DNA of 52,457 bases from Shewanella sp. Isolate13 (GCF_022398325.1 NZ_JAKEVD010000033.1:1-52457), one strand, 5' to 3'; numbered from the stretch's first letter, positions 41,718-50,877 are shown. The notes: generated from the letters alone by a model not told the origin. Translations and numbers: made by a program.

Positions 41718-44105
41718 ATGACAAAAAACCTGACTATGTGTCGTTTACAGCTAAAGATCACCGGCATCGTTCAAGGTGTCGGTTTTCGACCATTTGTATA
41801 TCGGTTAGCCCATGAGCTTAGGCTAACTGGCAACGTACTTAATAATAGTGAAGGAGTCACGATAGAAGCTCAGGGGCAGCCTTGCGATCTCGCTTTATTT
41901 AAAGCGGCCTTTAGAGATCAGCCGCCTCCACTCGCGCGGATTGACAGTATTGATGTCACGCCACTGGCTGTGATAGACGACTGCGACCAGTTTACTATTG
42001 TACATAGCGAAAAGGAGAGTCTTGCCGTTGTAGCCGTATCGTCTGACAAATGCACCTGTAAAGACTGCTTTGGTGATATCGCCGATATTAACAATCGCCA
42101 CTTTCGATACCCGTTCACCAATTGTACAAATTGCGGCCCTAGGTATTCACTGATCAATGCTCTGCCCTATGACAGACCCAATACTGCCATGGCTGACTTT
42201 GAGATGTGCCCTCAGTGCGAGAGAGCCTATTTAGACCCGATGGATAGGCGTTACCATGCTCAACCCGTTAGCTGTCCTCAGTGCGGCCCACAATTGAGCT
42301 TCAAGCAAGCCGATCTGACACTGCTCAGCAGTAAAGAAAGTGCCCTTGAAGATGCGATAGAGGCATTAATTAAAGGCAAAATACTCGCCATTAAAGGCAT
42401 TGGAGGCTTTCATCTCGTTTGTGATGCTACCAACGATAACAGTGTGAGTCTGATGCGCCAGCGCAAGAGTCGCCCAGCGAAGCCGTTTGCTGTGATGGTA
42501 GAAAATATTGATGCCGCTAAGCAACTCGTCACAGGTAGCACGGCAGAGTGGCAGATCCTCAGCAGCGCTGAGCGCCCTATTACCTTGATGCGCAAAATCG
42601 ATGCTCAAGATGCCCAGCCAGCACTTAGCCATCTCGTTGCACCACAGATAGACCGACTGGGGATTTTTCTACCTTATACACCTTTGCACCAACTCCTACT
42701 CGATGGGGTTAAGCGTCCCTTGGTCATGACCAGCGCAAACCTCTCCGGTGAGCCTATCATCACCAATAGCGAAGCAATTAAAACCAAGCTTGCCCATGTG
42801 ATCGATAATATTCTCGATCACAACCGTCCGATATTGAATGGCTGTGACGATAGTGTTGTGCAGGTAATAAACGACAAACTTCAGGTGCTGCGTCTTGCAA
42901 GGGGTTACGCGCCACTCTCTTTCTATAGCGAGCAGGCACTGGAAGGAAACATACTTGCTGTTGGCGCCCAACAAAAAAACAGTATCTGTTTTGGTTTTAA
43001 TCATAACCTGTTTCTGAGTCCCCATATCGGCGATCTTGTGTCGATTGAAGCTGAAGAGTTTTTCCATCACACCCTAAATACCTTTTCAAGATTATATGGC
43101 TTTACCGCCGACCGCCTCGTCCATGACAGCCACCCCGACTACGCTACCAGTCGCTGGGCTCAATCCCAAAGTGTCGATCGTACGTCTTCGGTGCAACACC
43201 ACTATGCTCATGTCTTGAGCGTAATGGCAGCTAATAATATTACCACCCCGGTTCTAGGTTTTAGTTTTGATGGCACGGGATTAGGTGATGACAATACACT
43301 TTGGGGTGGAGAGTTGCTGCTGTGTGATATCAATCAATACCAGCGGCAAGCTAGGCTCAGTACTTTTGCGCTTATTGGAGGTGAGCAGGCTATTAAACAA
43401 CCGGTACGGATCTTACTTGCAATTATGCTTGAAAAGTATTCGCCAGAAGAGATCAAACAACTTGATATTCCGGCACTGAAGGCACTCTCGCCAATATTGT
43501 TTAGCAACCTAGTTAAGCTTTGGCAGGCAGATACGAGTATAAAAACCTCATCAATAGGAAGATTATTTGATGCGGTAGCTGTGGCGCTTGGAATGCTCAA
43601 CGAGACTCAATATGAAGGACAGGCTGGGATCTTAATTGAAACTGCAGCCAACTCGCTGAACTCCGCTTCAGATCTGAATCATTTTGATGGCCAATCTGAG
43701 CTACAAGCGCTACACAGCAAAAGCCGTGATAGCATCGCTGAGCACCATGAAGCAATTAGCTTTGATATAAAGCTGTCAAACGGTCAATGGAGTAGCTCAG
43801 ACCTGCTACAGCAAATTGTGGAGCAAATTACCCAAGCACCGCTCACGCCTCTGCGTGTAGCACTCATTGCTAAAGCTTTTATGGACGCGCTATGCGATAT
43901 GGTTTGTGAAAGCGCTAAACCGCACTTAACGACTCCAATCGTACTTTGCGGCGGGGTATTTCAAAACCGATATCTACTAGAGCGCTGTGAGAAACAACTT
44001 ACCGCACAAGGCAATCAACTGCTATCAAGCAAAAATGTGCCGATAAACGATGCCGGCGTTGCACTCGGCCAACTGTGGCATGCAATGCACAACCAACATG
44101 TGTGA
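41718..44105 (+). CDS. hypF: Carbamoyltransferase HypF
   Basis: HypF makes carbamoyl-adenylate from carbamoyl phosphate and ATP and passes the carbamoyl group to the C-terminal cysteine of HypE, the source of the cyanide ligands. Domains in order: acylphosphatase (about 8-95, GIVQGVGFRPFVYRL), two zinc fingers (CKDC-x18-CTNC, CPQC-x18-CPQC; about 100-190), the YrdC-like domain (about 195-380), and the Kae1-like domain with the metal motif HHYAH and the ATP-binding GFSFDGTGLGDD. I use the ATG at 41718, giving 795 residues; a GTG at 41706 and an ATG at 41736 are other options, with no clear ribosome-binding site for any. Confidence 0.95.
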   Translation: MTKNLTMCRLQLKITGIVQGVGFRPFVYRLAHELRLTGNVLNNSEGVTIEAQGQPCDLALFKAAFRDQPPPLARIDSIDVTPLAVIDDCDQFTIVHSEKESLAVVAVSSDKCTCKDCFGDIADINNRHFRYPFTNCTNCGPRYSLINALPYDRPNTAMADFEMCPQCERAYLDPMDRRYHAQPVSCPQCGPQLSFKQADLTLLSSKESALEDAIEALIKGKILAIKGIGGFHLVCDATNDNSVSLMRQRKSRPAKPFAVMVENIDAAKQLVTGSTAEWQILSSAERPITLMRKIDAQDAQPALSHLVAPQIDRLGIFLPYTPLHQLLLDGVKRPLVMTSANLSGEPIITNSEAIKTKLAHVIDNILDHNRPILNGCDDSVVQVINDKLQVLRLARGYAPLSFYSEQALEGNILAVGAQQKNSICFGFNHNLFLSPHIGDLVSIEAEEFFHHTLNTFSRLYGFTADRLVHDSHPDYATSRWAQSQSVDRTSSVQHHYAHVLSVMAANNITTPVLGFSFDGTGLGDDNTLWGGELLLCDINQYQRQARLSTFALIGGEQAIKQPVRILLAIMLEKYSPEEIKQLDIPALKALSPILFSNLVKLWQADTSIKTSSIGRLFDAVAVALGMLNETQYEGQAGILIETAANSLNSASDLNHFDGQSELQALHSKSRDSIAEHHEAISFDIKLSNGQWSSSDLLQQIVEQITQAPLTPLRVALIAKAFMDALCDMVCESAKPHLTTPIVLCGGVFQNRYLLERCEKQLTAQGNQLLSSKNVPINDAGVALGQLWHAMHNQHV

Positions 44106-44116
44106 TAAACATCACC
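44101..44116. promoter_or_regulatory. CRP/FNR-like site at the end of hypF
   Basis: TGTGATAAACATCACC overlaps the hypF stop codon and lies 32 bases upstream (centre to centre) of an FNR-type box. It matches 14 of 16 positions of the site upstream of hyaA. Confidence 0.55.
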
Positions 44117-44133
44117 CGACAATAAACACAAAT

Positions 44134-44147
44134 CTGATTTGCATCAA
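44134..44147. promoter_or_regulatory. FNR-type box of the hypB promoter
   Basis: CTGATTTGCATCAA matches TTGAT-N4-ATCAA with one mismatch. GACAAT at 44170-44175 would be the -10 of a start near 44182, placing the box at -41.5. This predicts a second, internal anaerobic promoter for hypBCDEA. Confidence 0.6.
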
Positions 44148-44165
44148 GGTCGGTACTGCCGACCT
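44147..44165. repeat. Dyad between the FNR box and the -10 of hypB
   Basis: AGGTCGG and CCGACCT form a perfect 7-bp dyad with a 5-nt spacer (TACTG). It covers roughly -35 to -17 of the predicted hypB promoter and could be a repressor site or an RNA hairpin of the hypF read-through transcript. Confidence 0.5.
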
Positions 44166-44205
44166 AAGTGACAATCATTTAAAACTAAAATAAACGGAGT
44201 TACCT

Positions 44206-44967
44206 ATGTGCCAAGACTGTGGTTGTTCGATCACCCGTCATGATCATCTTTTAAGTTCAGGTCATTCGCATTCAAAAACTGACGATAATATCGCTAGCAA
44301 CCCGCAACTCAACGACAAAAAAACCCTTTCTATCATTCATAAAATTTTAGATAAGAACGATATTGAGGCACAGCATAATCGAGCGCATTTTGAAGCAAAA
44401 GGCATCAAAGCATTTAACTTAATGAGTAGTCCAGGTAGCGGAAAAACCACGTTGCTTGAGCACTTACATCAATACACCGAACTCAAATATGCCGTTATCG
44501 AAGGCGATCTTGAGACCTCAAGGGATGCCGATAGACTTAAGGCGAAAGGTATTGATGCATATCAGATCCAAACAGGTGCAGCCTGTCACTTAGATGCGTT
44601 TATGGTGCATAGCGCCCTACATCATATTAATTTAGATCCAATTGATATCTGCTTTGTAGAAAACGTCGGCAACTTAGTCTGCCCAGCGAGTTATGATGTG
44701 GGCACCCATAAGAATATCGTGCTGCTTTCTGTACCTGAGGGCGATGACAAAATTGAGAAATACCCGGTAATGTTCCGCCGTGCTGACTTAGTGTTGATCA
44801 CAAAGTCTGATCTCATGCCCTACTTTGACTTTAGCATGGAAGAATCCCGTGCTCAGCTAAAGAAGCTAAACCCTAATGTCGAGCTATTAGAGGTTTCGGT
44901 CAAAGATCCTCAATCCCTAATTAAAGTAGCTGATTGGTTGCTTCAACAATCAGGAGTTCCAGCCTAA
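44206..44967 (+). CDS. hypB: Hydrogenase nickel incorporation GTPase
   Basis: HypB is the GTPase that delivers nickel to the large subunit with HypA. The N-terminal high-affinity nickel motif is C2-x2-C5-G-C7 (MCQDCGC), followed by a histidine-rich tail (RHDHLL, GHSHS). The P-loop is SPGSGKTT (about 75-82). The second metal site CH (C127-H128 in GAACHLDAF) is also present. The length is 253 residues. A CGGAG site lies before the ATG. A terminator is not seen upstream, so it may be expressed both from hypF read-through and from its own promoter. Confidence 0.96.
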   Translation: MCQDCGCSITRHDHLLSSGHSHSKTDDNIASNPQLNDKKTLSIIHKILDKNDIEAQHNRAHFEAKGIKAFNLMSSPGSGKTTLLEHLHQYTELKYAVIEGDLETSRDADRLKAKGIDAYQIQTGAACHLDAFMVHSALHHINLDPIDICFVENVGNLVCPASYDVGTHKNIVLLSVPEGDDKIEKYPVMFRRADLVLITKSDLMPYFDFSMEESRAQLKKLNPNVELLEVSVKDPQSLIKVADWLLQQSGVPA

Positions 44968-45215
44968 TGTGCCTTTCTATTCCATCACAAGTTATCGCAC
45001 TACATGAAGACGAGCAAGCGGTAACAGTTGATACCATGGGCGTCAAGCGTAAGGTCAGTAGCCACCTAATGGCTGAAGCATTAGAAATAGGTGACTATGT
45101 TCTAATCCATATCGGCTTTGTTATGAACAAAATCGATAAAGCTGATGCCATGGAGAGCTTAGCTCTGTATCGAGAAATTGTAGAGAAACTCGAACAAGAA
45201 CAGCAGGAGTCTTAA
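44967..45215 (+). CDS. hypC: Hydrogenase maturation chaperone HypC
   Basis: An 82-residue scaffold protein that carries the Fe(CN)2CO group with HypD and keeps the large subunit open. The essential cysteine is C2 (MCLSIPSQV), exposed after removal of the first methionine. The start ATG overlaps the hypB stop by one base (TAATG). An upstream in-frame start exists but would hide C2. The C-terminal helix is rich in Glu and Gln. Confidence 0.96.
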   Translation: MCLSIPSQVIALHEDEQAVTVDTMGVKRKVSSHLMAEALEIGDYVLIHIGFVMNKIDKADAMESLALYREIVEKLEQEQQES

Positions 45216-46336
45216 TGATAGCCCTAACCGAGCTTTACAAAGGCTTCAGAGATCCTGAAGTCATTCGATCTTTAGCGAAAGAAATTGCCGCCTATGCTAG
45301 CTTGATCGATGGCAATGTTAATATTATGGAAGTGTGCGGCGGACATACCCACACCATCATGAAGTATGGCCTAAACCAGTTATTGCCAGATAATATCGAC
45401 TTTATACATGGCCCTGGCTGCCCTGTTTGCATTATGCCAAAAGAGCGAATCGATCATGCCGCCGCTCTGGCGAGTTTACCAAATACTATTTTGGTGACAC
45501 TCGGCGATATGATCCGTGTTCCAGGATCGAAAGGCAGCTTGGCTAACTTCCGTGCCAATGGCTGTGATATTAGACCTATCTACGATCCCCTAGATACCTT
45601 ACAAATAGCTACCGACAACCCCGATAAAACCGTTGTTTTCTTTGCAATAGGCTTCGAAACTTCCACTCCGATGACAGCAGTGCTGATTGAACAGGCCGAG
45701 CAGCGCGACATAAAAAACTTAGTTTTTCATATCAACCACGTTCTTGTTCCTCCAGCGATGGATGCGGTTATGGCCGATCCAAACGTCAAGGTGAACGCCT
45801 TTATCGGCCCAGCCCATGTTAGTGTGATCAGTGGTGCCAAAGTCTATCGCCCTGCAGTAACCGATTATAACACCCCTGTCGTGGTGTCTGGCTTCGAGCC
45901 TGTAGATGTAATGCAATCCATTTTGATGATTGTGAAGCAAAAAGCAGCGTCGAAGGCAGAGCTAGAAAATCAGTACAGCCGCTCGGTTTCTGAAGATGGC
46001 AACCTTGCCGCACAAGAAATAGTCAATCGTTATTTTAAGGTAAGAGATAATTTCCGCTGGCGCGGTCTCGGTCCCATCCCCTCTTCAGCATTAATGTTAA
46101 GAGAGGAATACGCCCATAGAGATGCCGAGCACGTTTTTGCTGCTCACCTACCCAATGATGAAATTGACGATCATAAAGCCTGCCAGTGCGGTGACATTCT
46201 TAGAGGTTTATGCAAACCCAAGGACTGCAAGGTATTTGGCCGCGGTTGCACACCTGAAACCCCTTTAGGCAGCTGCATGGTCAGCTCAGAAGGCGCGTGT
46301 AACGCCTACTATCGCTATAACGGAGTAACAGAATGA
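45215..46336 (+). CDS. hypD: Hydrogenase maturation protein HypD
   Basis: HypD holds a [4Fe-4S] cluster and assembles the Fe(CN)2CO unit with HypC and HypE. At 373 residues it is the family length. The conserved motifs are CGGHTHTIMKYGL, FIHGPGCPVC and the C-terminal cysteine cluster (ACQCGDILRG, KDCKVFGRGC). The start overlaps the hypC stop by one base. Confidence 0.97.
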   Translation: MIALTELYKGFRDPEVIRSLAKEIAAYASLIDGNVNIMEVCGGHTHTIMKYGLNQLLPDNIDFIHGPGCPVCIMPKERIDHAAALASLPNTILVTLGDMIRVPGSKGSLANFRANGCDIRPIYDPLDTLQIATDNPDKTVVFFAIGFETSTPMTAVLIEQAEQRDIKNLVFHINHVLVPPAMDAVMADPNVKVNAFIGPAHVSVISGAKVYRPAVTDYNTPVVVSGFEPVDVMQSILMIVKQKAASKAELENQYSRSVSEDGNLAAQEIVNRYFKVRDNFRWRGLGPIPSSALMLREEYAHRDAEHVFAAHLPNDEIDDHKACQCGDILRGLCKPKDCKVFGRGCTPETPLGSCMVSSEGACNAYYRYNGVTE

Positions 46337-47349
46337 ATCAAACCATTTCCAAGAAAGTCGTACAACTCAGTCATGGTGGCGGTGGTAAAGAGATGAACCA
46401 CCTAATTAAAGATCTGTTCTTTAAAGCATTCGATAATCCAATTTTACGTAGCGAAGAAGACTCGGCTGTTTTGCATTTCAACGGAGATGTCGCCTTTACC
46501 ACCGACTCCTTCACCGTAGCGCCATTATTCTTTTCTGGTGGCGATATAGGAAAGCTTTCCATAGCTGGTACCGTTAATGACTTAGCCATGATGGCCGCAG
46601 AACCACAATATCTCAGCTGCAGCTTTATCATCGAAGAAGGATTTGAGATTACTAAATTAAAAACCATCGTCGAAAGCATGGCCAAGGAGCTGAAACAATC
46701 TGGTGCGCGTATTGTTTGTGGAGACACTAAGGTGGTTCCACGAGGCTGCGCCGATGGACTGTTTATCAATACCACAGGCGTGGGTCGTATTTTACGAAAA
46801 GGCATATCGGTAAAAAGTGTCGCCGAAGACGATGTGATTATTGTCTCTCGCGATATCGGTCGTCACGGCGCCTCAATTTTGATGGCTCGTGAGGGCCTAA
46901 CGCTCGATTCAGATCTAACCAGTGACTGCGCCACATTATGGCCAATTGTCGAACAGCTAATTGCTGCAAATATCGAGATTCACGCAATGCGTGACGCTAC
47001 CCGTGGCGGACTATCTGCGGTGCTCAATGAATGGGCTGTGGCATCCGATGTTGAGATCAACGTGAAAGAAGAAGCAATCCCTGTTTGCGATGAAGTCAGA
47101 GGCCTATGTGAGCTTTATGGCTTCGAGCCGTTTGATCTTGCTAATGAAGGTACCTTTATTCTCGCCGTACCAAGAGAGAGTTCCGATGCAACATTGGAGA
47201 TCATGAAGCGTTTTTGTCACTGCGAGCAAGCAGTCATTATTGGAGAGGTCAACCAAAACCGAAGAGGTAAAGTGATATTAAACACCCCTTGGGGGAGCAC
47301 GCGATATCTAGACTTACCTCAGGGTGAACTGCTGCCGAGGATTTGCTAG
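46333..47349 (+). CDS. hypE: Carbamoyl dehydratase HypE
   Basis: HypE dehydrates the carbamoyl group on its C-terminal cysteine to a thiocyanate for transfer to iron. At 338 residues it is a PurM/AIR synthase-like ATPase (HGGGGKEM at the N-terminus, LSIAGTVNDLAMM, VCGDTKVV, DATRGGL). The C-terminal sequence LLPRIC ends in the required cysteine. The ATG overlaps hypD by four bases. Confidence 0.97.
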   Translation: MNQTISKKVVQLSHGGGGKEMNHLIKDLFFKAFDNPILRSEEDSAVLHFNGDVAFTTDSFTVAPLFFSGGDIGKLSIAGTVNDLAMMAAEPQYLSCSFIIEEGFEITKLKTIVESMAKELKQSGARIVCGDTKVVPRGCADGLFINTTGVGRILRKGISVKSVAEDDVIIVSRDIGRHGASILMAREGLTLDSDLTSDCATLWPIVEQLIAANIEIHAMRDATRGGLSAVLNEWAVASDVEINVKEEAIPVCDEVRGLCELYGFEPFDLANEGTFILAVPRESSDATLEIMKRFCHCEQAVIIGEVNQNRRGKVILNTPWGSTRYLDLPQGELLPRIC

Positions 47350-47696
47350 TGCATGAGTACTCCATTGTTACGGCATTAATCGAAGAGTGTGAGCGTCATG
47401 CGCTGGCGAATAACGCTAACAAGATAAGCCGAGTCGAAATTAAACTTGGGATCTTAAGTGGTGTGGAACCTGAGTTACTCAAAACCGCTTTTGAAACCTT
47501 CAAATTAGAGGGGATCTGTCGAGAAGCCAAGCTAGTGATGAATATCCAACCCTTGGTACTGTCATGTTTAACTTGTGGTGAGACTACTGAACATAGTGAG
47601 CGAAGCGTTATTTGTCGTCACTGTCAAAGTGGCCAAACAAAAGTGCTCGATGGTGAAGAGATGCTGTTAATGCAACTTGAGCTAGAGCAAGCCTAA
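47349..47696 (+). CDS. hypA: Hydrogenase nickel incorporation protein HypA
   Basis: A 115-residue nickel metallochaperone working with HypB. The start is the GTG at 47349, overlapping the hypE stop by one base; it places histidine at position 2 (MHEYSIV), the nickel ligand. An upstream TTG would displace this residue and is rejected. The zinc site is made of CLTC and CRHC (about 73-94). It is the last gene of the hyp operon and is followed by a terminator. Confidence 0.95.
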   Translation: MHEYSIVTALIEECERHALANNANKISRVEIKLGILSGVEPELLKTAFETFKLEGICREAKLVMNIQPLVLSCLTCGETTEHSERSVICRHCQSGQTKVLDGEEMLLMQLELEQA

Positions 47697-47707
47697 CAAA
47701 CTAACGA

Positions 47708-47739
47708 AATAAGCCCTACTCGCATAAGTAGGGCTTATT
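47708..47739. terminator. Bidirectional terminator between hypA and tadD
   Basis: A perfect 13-bp stem (AATAAGCCCTACT / AGTAGGGCTTATT) with a 6-nt loop, 11 bases beyond hypA. It would also stop the Tad operon coming from the other side. A shorter dyad (CAGAAG / CTTCTG, 47788-47804) lies nearer tadD. Confidence 0.85.
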
Positions 47740-47835
47740 GTTACTGGGCTATTCTTACTGGCATGAACATCGAAAAAGTCGATATTGCAGAAGTTAACCT
47801 TCTGGGGGTATTAATTTTAAGTCCCAGCTTTATAA

Positions 47836-48897
47836 TCAATAACCCGCATGCTGAAATTCATCAGAAATCTCAGCTTTAGCCCTTTTTAAGTTTTTCTGAG
47901 CTTGTTCAAAATAACTTGGCGATGTATCTATGGCTCGCTCAAACAATGCAATGGCCTTTTCATACTGTCCTTCTAGCATCAAGAAGTAACCTAAATCATT
48001 TAAAGCATCGGCTGGAGACATGGTCCGCTCAAATGTAGCTAACGCACGTTTATAAAGCCCCTTACGAACATAGACCAGCCCTAAATTGGTCCAAGCACGA
48101 TCGAAGTTTGAGTCTTGCCGTATTGCTTGGCGCAGATACTTTTCGGCCATGTTGAGTTCACCCGTGAGGTAATAAGAATACCCCAAATTGGTAATAAGCA
48201 CCGCAGAGTGAGGCTGTAGCTCTAATATTAACCTGAAGTACTCTCGAGCTTTTTGATGGTTATTCTCAACATCCTCTAAAATAGCTATTGCATTATACAC
48301 TCGTGCTGGTGAATCTTGATTTGGAACCACAAACTGTCCTACAACTGACTTAATCTCAAGTTGTGCGAGTCTGTTTTGATCCAGTTCAATCGCCTTTTCT
48401 AAGTGTAAACGTGCCTGCCTGTATTGACGCTTATCCATGCTAATGACCCCAAGATCTGCATGGACCATCATTAAGTTAGGATCGAGGCTGAGAGCTTCAT
48501 TATATGCTCTATAGGCGATATCAAGATTGCCTCTCATGGTATGAATCCGCCCAATCTGATAAAAGGTTTCCGCATTTTTTGCGTTAAAATCTAACGCTTG
48601 GATATAGGCATATAACGCTTTTTCAAGGTTGCCTGATTGCTCCTCGGTTCGGGCTTTAATTAATGCGTCCTCTTCCGTTTGGGGAGCGGAAAAGTCCGAT
48701 GCAATAGATGAGAGCGTTCCAACATCCAATAAATCTTGGCGCTCAGGTTCCTTAACCTCTACAGGCACCTCTTCAGGGGTAGAGCTACATGCTGTTACGC
48801 CAAACAATAGGCTTAGCATTAGCAAAACTTTAGCCAATGGAATAAAGGATGCGTTATAACCTTTACTAAATGGTATCAATCTTATGCTCATATCCAT
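47836..48897 (-). CDS. tadD: TadD-type TPR lipoprotein
   Basis: A 353-residue lipoprotein with a signal ending in the lipobox GVTAC (C37) after a hydrophobic run. Tetratricopeptide repeats fill about 60-340 (for example AETFYQIGRIHTMRGNLDIA and AWTNLGLVYVRKGLYKRA). In Tad systems TadD is the outer-membrane-associated lipoprotein that helps place the secretin. Its place downstream of tadC supports the call. Two ATG starts (48897 and 48891) are possible. Confidence 0.85.
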   Translation of the reverse strand: MDMSIRLIPFSKGYNASFIPLAKVLLMLSLLFGVTACSSTPEEVPVEVKEPERQDLLDVGTLSSIASDFSAPQTEEDALIKARTEEQSGNLEKALYAYIQALDFNAKNAETFYQIGRIHTMRGNLDIAYRAYNEALSLDPNLMMVHADLGVISMDKRQYRQARLHLEKAIELDQNRLAQLEIKSVVGQFVVPNQDSPARVYNAIAILEDVENNHQKAREYFRLILELQPHSAVLITNLGYSYYLTGELNMAEKYLRQAIRQDSNFDRAWTNLGLVYVRKGLYKRALATFERTMSPADALNDLGYFLMLEGQYEKAIALFERAIDTSPSYFEQAQKNLKRAKAEISDEFQHAGY

Positions 48898-48924
48898 CCC
48901 CTAAAAAATCCTTCAATCTAACGG

Positions 48925-49887
48925 CTAAAATGCCTGTCCCCATACTTTCATTACTTTTAATACTGCTGGGCCAACTGCAACGATAAAAAACGAAGGCCAA
49001 ATACAGCACATCATTGGAAAAATCATTTTCACAGCAAGTTTTGCGGCTTGCTCTTCGGCTGCTTGTAACCGCTTATTACGATACTCATCAGAAAATACTC
49101 TCAGTGTTTCGGCAATCCCCGTACCTAAACGCATACTTTGAGAAATTGCCGAGTTGAGCCCCTTAATATCTTCCAAACCCGTTCTATCGGTAAACTCCTG
49201 CAGCGCAACCTTAATCGTTAAGCCTGCCCTAACCTTACTACAAACCAAATCTAACTCACTGGCTAGGCTTGGATGGCTAAAGGCCAACTCCTTCGCAACC
49301 CGTTGCATAGCCGCCATTAACCCAAGTCCCGCCTCACAACAAACCACTAACAAGTCTAGTGCATCGGGAAACCCTACTCTAAGAAGGCGCATACGGCGGT
49401 TTGCTAAAGACTGCAATACGATAGAGGGAATAATAAATGCGCCCCCGATAAACAAGCAAAAAATGTAAATAGTCCAAATACCCGAAATATTCGGAAACAG
49501 ATTTAAAATAACCAAAGAAACGATTGATCCGACTAAGATCAGTAACAAACGTGAAGCGTTGAAAACTGCTAAAGCATTTTGAGAGTGAAATCCAGCATGA
49601 ATAAGTAGGCGTCTAGTTTCATGGTTAGAAAAGTTAAGAAATGGCTTCTTAGCCATCTCCCCCATGCCATGCTCCAGCGTTCCGGTTACATCATGAGTGA
49701 CCAATTTCTTTTCATCATCATTGAGTAGTTTCAACCTTTTTCTGATAGGAGAGTAGACTCCACTAATCAAATAAGAGATTGATATCGCGAGGGTAACCCC
49801 AGCAATCCCAGCTACTGTGTAAATAGCCCATTCAACATGCTGTGGATCATCAAATAACTGACCGAATAAACCAATTAGGAAGTCCAT
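48925..49887 (-). CDS. tadC: Tad pilus inner-membrane platform protein TadC
   Basis: A 320-residue GspF/T2SSF-domain protein with membrane helices near 19-42, 107-155 and at the C-terminus (MIFPMMCCIWPSFFIVAVG). It forms the inner-membrane platform with TadB. The F-domain core is seen as FPDALDLLVVCCEAGLGLMAAM and LGTGIAETLRVFSDEYR. It starts one base after the tadB stop. Confidence 0.9.
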   Translation of the reverse strand: MDFLIGLFGQLFDDPQHVEWAIYTVAGIAGVTLAISISYLISGVYSPIRKRLKLLNDDEKKLVTHDVTGTLEHGMGEMAKKPFLNFSNHETRRLLIHAGFHSQNALAVFNASRLLLILVGSIVSLVILNLFPNISGIWTIYIFCLFIGGAFIIPSIVLQSLANRRMRLLRVGFPDALDLLVVCCEAGLGLMAAMQRVAKELAFSHPSLASELDLVCSKVRAGLTIKVALQEFTDRTGLEDIKGLNSAISQSMRLGTGIAETLRVFSDEYRNKRLQAAEEQAAKLAVKMIFPMMCCIWPSFFIVAVGPAVLKVMKVWGQAF

Positions 49888-49888
49888 A

Positions 49889-50866
49889 TTACATATCTAT
49901 CCTTATTAACTTACTTATCCACATGCCACCGACAAACATTCCGATGGCCCCCCAAATAAGCAATTGATTACCCTCTTCTGTACCCGTTAGCTCGCCAACA
50001 TAACCTGGTGTTTGGATATAAATTACGGCGAAAAGTACAAACGGCAGTAAGATAAGGATCCAGGCAGACAAGCGACCTTCAGCTGAAAGTGTTCTCACTC
50101 TTCGCCTAAACGTAAAGCGCAATCGGATGACTCTTGCCAAGTTATTAATATTTTCTGCTAAATTACCGCCCGTTTCTTTTTGCACCATAACTGCGCTAGC
50201 AAAAGCCATAGCAGAAACACTGGGTACCCGCTCAATGAACCCTAAGAGTGCTCTCTTAGTATCTTTACTGTAATTAATATTGGCGAACATTAAGCTAAAC
50301 TCTTTCGCAAGCGGACCTTCCATCTCCTCCGTCACTAACTTAATGGCGTCAGAAAAAGAATAACCCGCTTGAAGAGCACGGCGTAATACGTCTAAAGCAT
50401 CAGGAAAACTTTCTTCAATCTTGTCCATTCGCTTTGCGGTATCACGATTTAATTTAACGTTAAATAAGAAAAGCGTTACCCCAAACATAAAGGCCGCAGC
50501 GATAGGTTCGCCTATATACACCCAGGTCAAAGATGTAACGATGGCTGCTGATAAGAGTGCGAGAAAAATAAATTGGTGGCCCATCAGTTTGTAATCGGCT
50601 AACTCCAAACGATAACTTAAGTTCTCCACCACCTGAAAGTGTTCTAACCAACGCCCGATTGGACCTAGTTTTCCTAAACGGCTTTTACGCAGCAAGGAAG
50701 TCTCATAGGTAATATCACCTGATTCTTCAGAGAGCTTCTTTAGACGTTTACGAACCAGTGCGGTGTTTGCTCTTTGTGGACTGTAAACAGGCAAAAAAAG
50801 TGCCTGCGACAAAAAGAGTACGGCAACAAACACAAGACCGAGAAAAATGACTTGATTAGAAAACAT
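49889..50866 (-). CDS. tadB: Tad pilus inner-membrane platform protein TadB
   Basis: A 325-residue GspF-domain protein, partner of TadC. An N-terminal helix (FLGLVFVAVLFLSQALFL) and two middle helices are followed by the F-domain (FPDALDVLRRALQAGYSFSDAI, VQKETGGNLAENINNLARVIR) and a pair of C-terminal helices. AGGGAG precedes the ATG, 11 bases after tadA. Confidence 0.9.
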   Translation of the reverse strand: MFSNQVIFLGLVFVAVLFLSQALFLPVYSPQRANTALVRKRLKKLSEESGDITYETSLLRKSRLGKLGPIGRWLEHFQVVENLSYRLELADYKLMGHQFIFLALLSAAIVTSLTWVYIGEPIAAAFMFGVTLFLFNVKLNRDTAKRMDKIEESFPDALDVLRRALQAGYSFSDAIKLVTEEMEGPLAKEFSLMFANINYSKDTKRALLGFIERVPSVSAMAFASAVMVQKETGGNLAENINNLARVIRLRFTFRRRVRTLSAEGRLSAWILILLPFVLFAVIYIQTPGYVGELTGTEEGNQLLIWGAIGMFVGGMWISKLIRIDM

Positions 50867-50877
50867 GTGTCGGCTCC

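Noticed and set aside
42696..43070. A 124-codon open frame on the minus strand opposite hypF
   Set aside because: It is fully within the well-supported hypF coding sequence, and I recognise no domain or ribosome-binding site.
44147..44165. The AGGTCGG/CCGACCT dyad as the hypF terminator
   Set aside because: It is not followed by a T-run, and promoter elements continue directly after it.
46371..46805. A 144-codon open frame on the minus strand opposite hypE
   Set aside because: It lies wholly inside hypE, which has clear motifs, and its translation has the low-complexity look of an antisense shadow.
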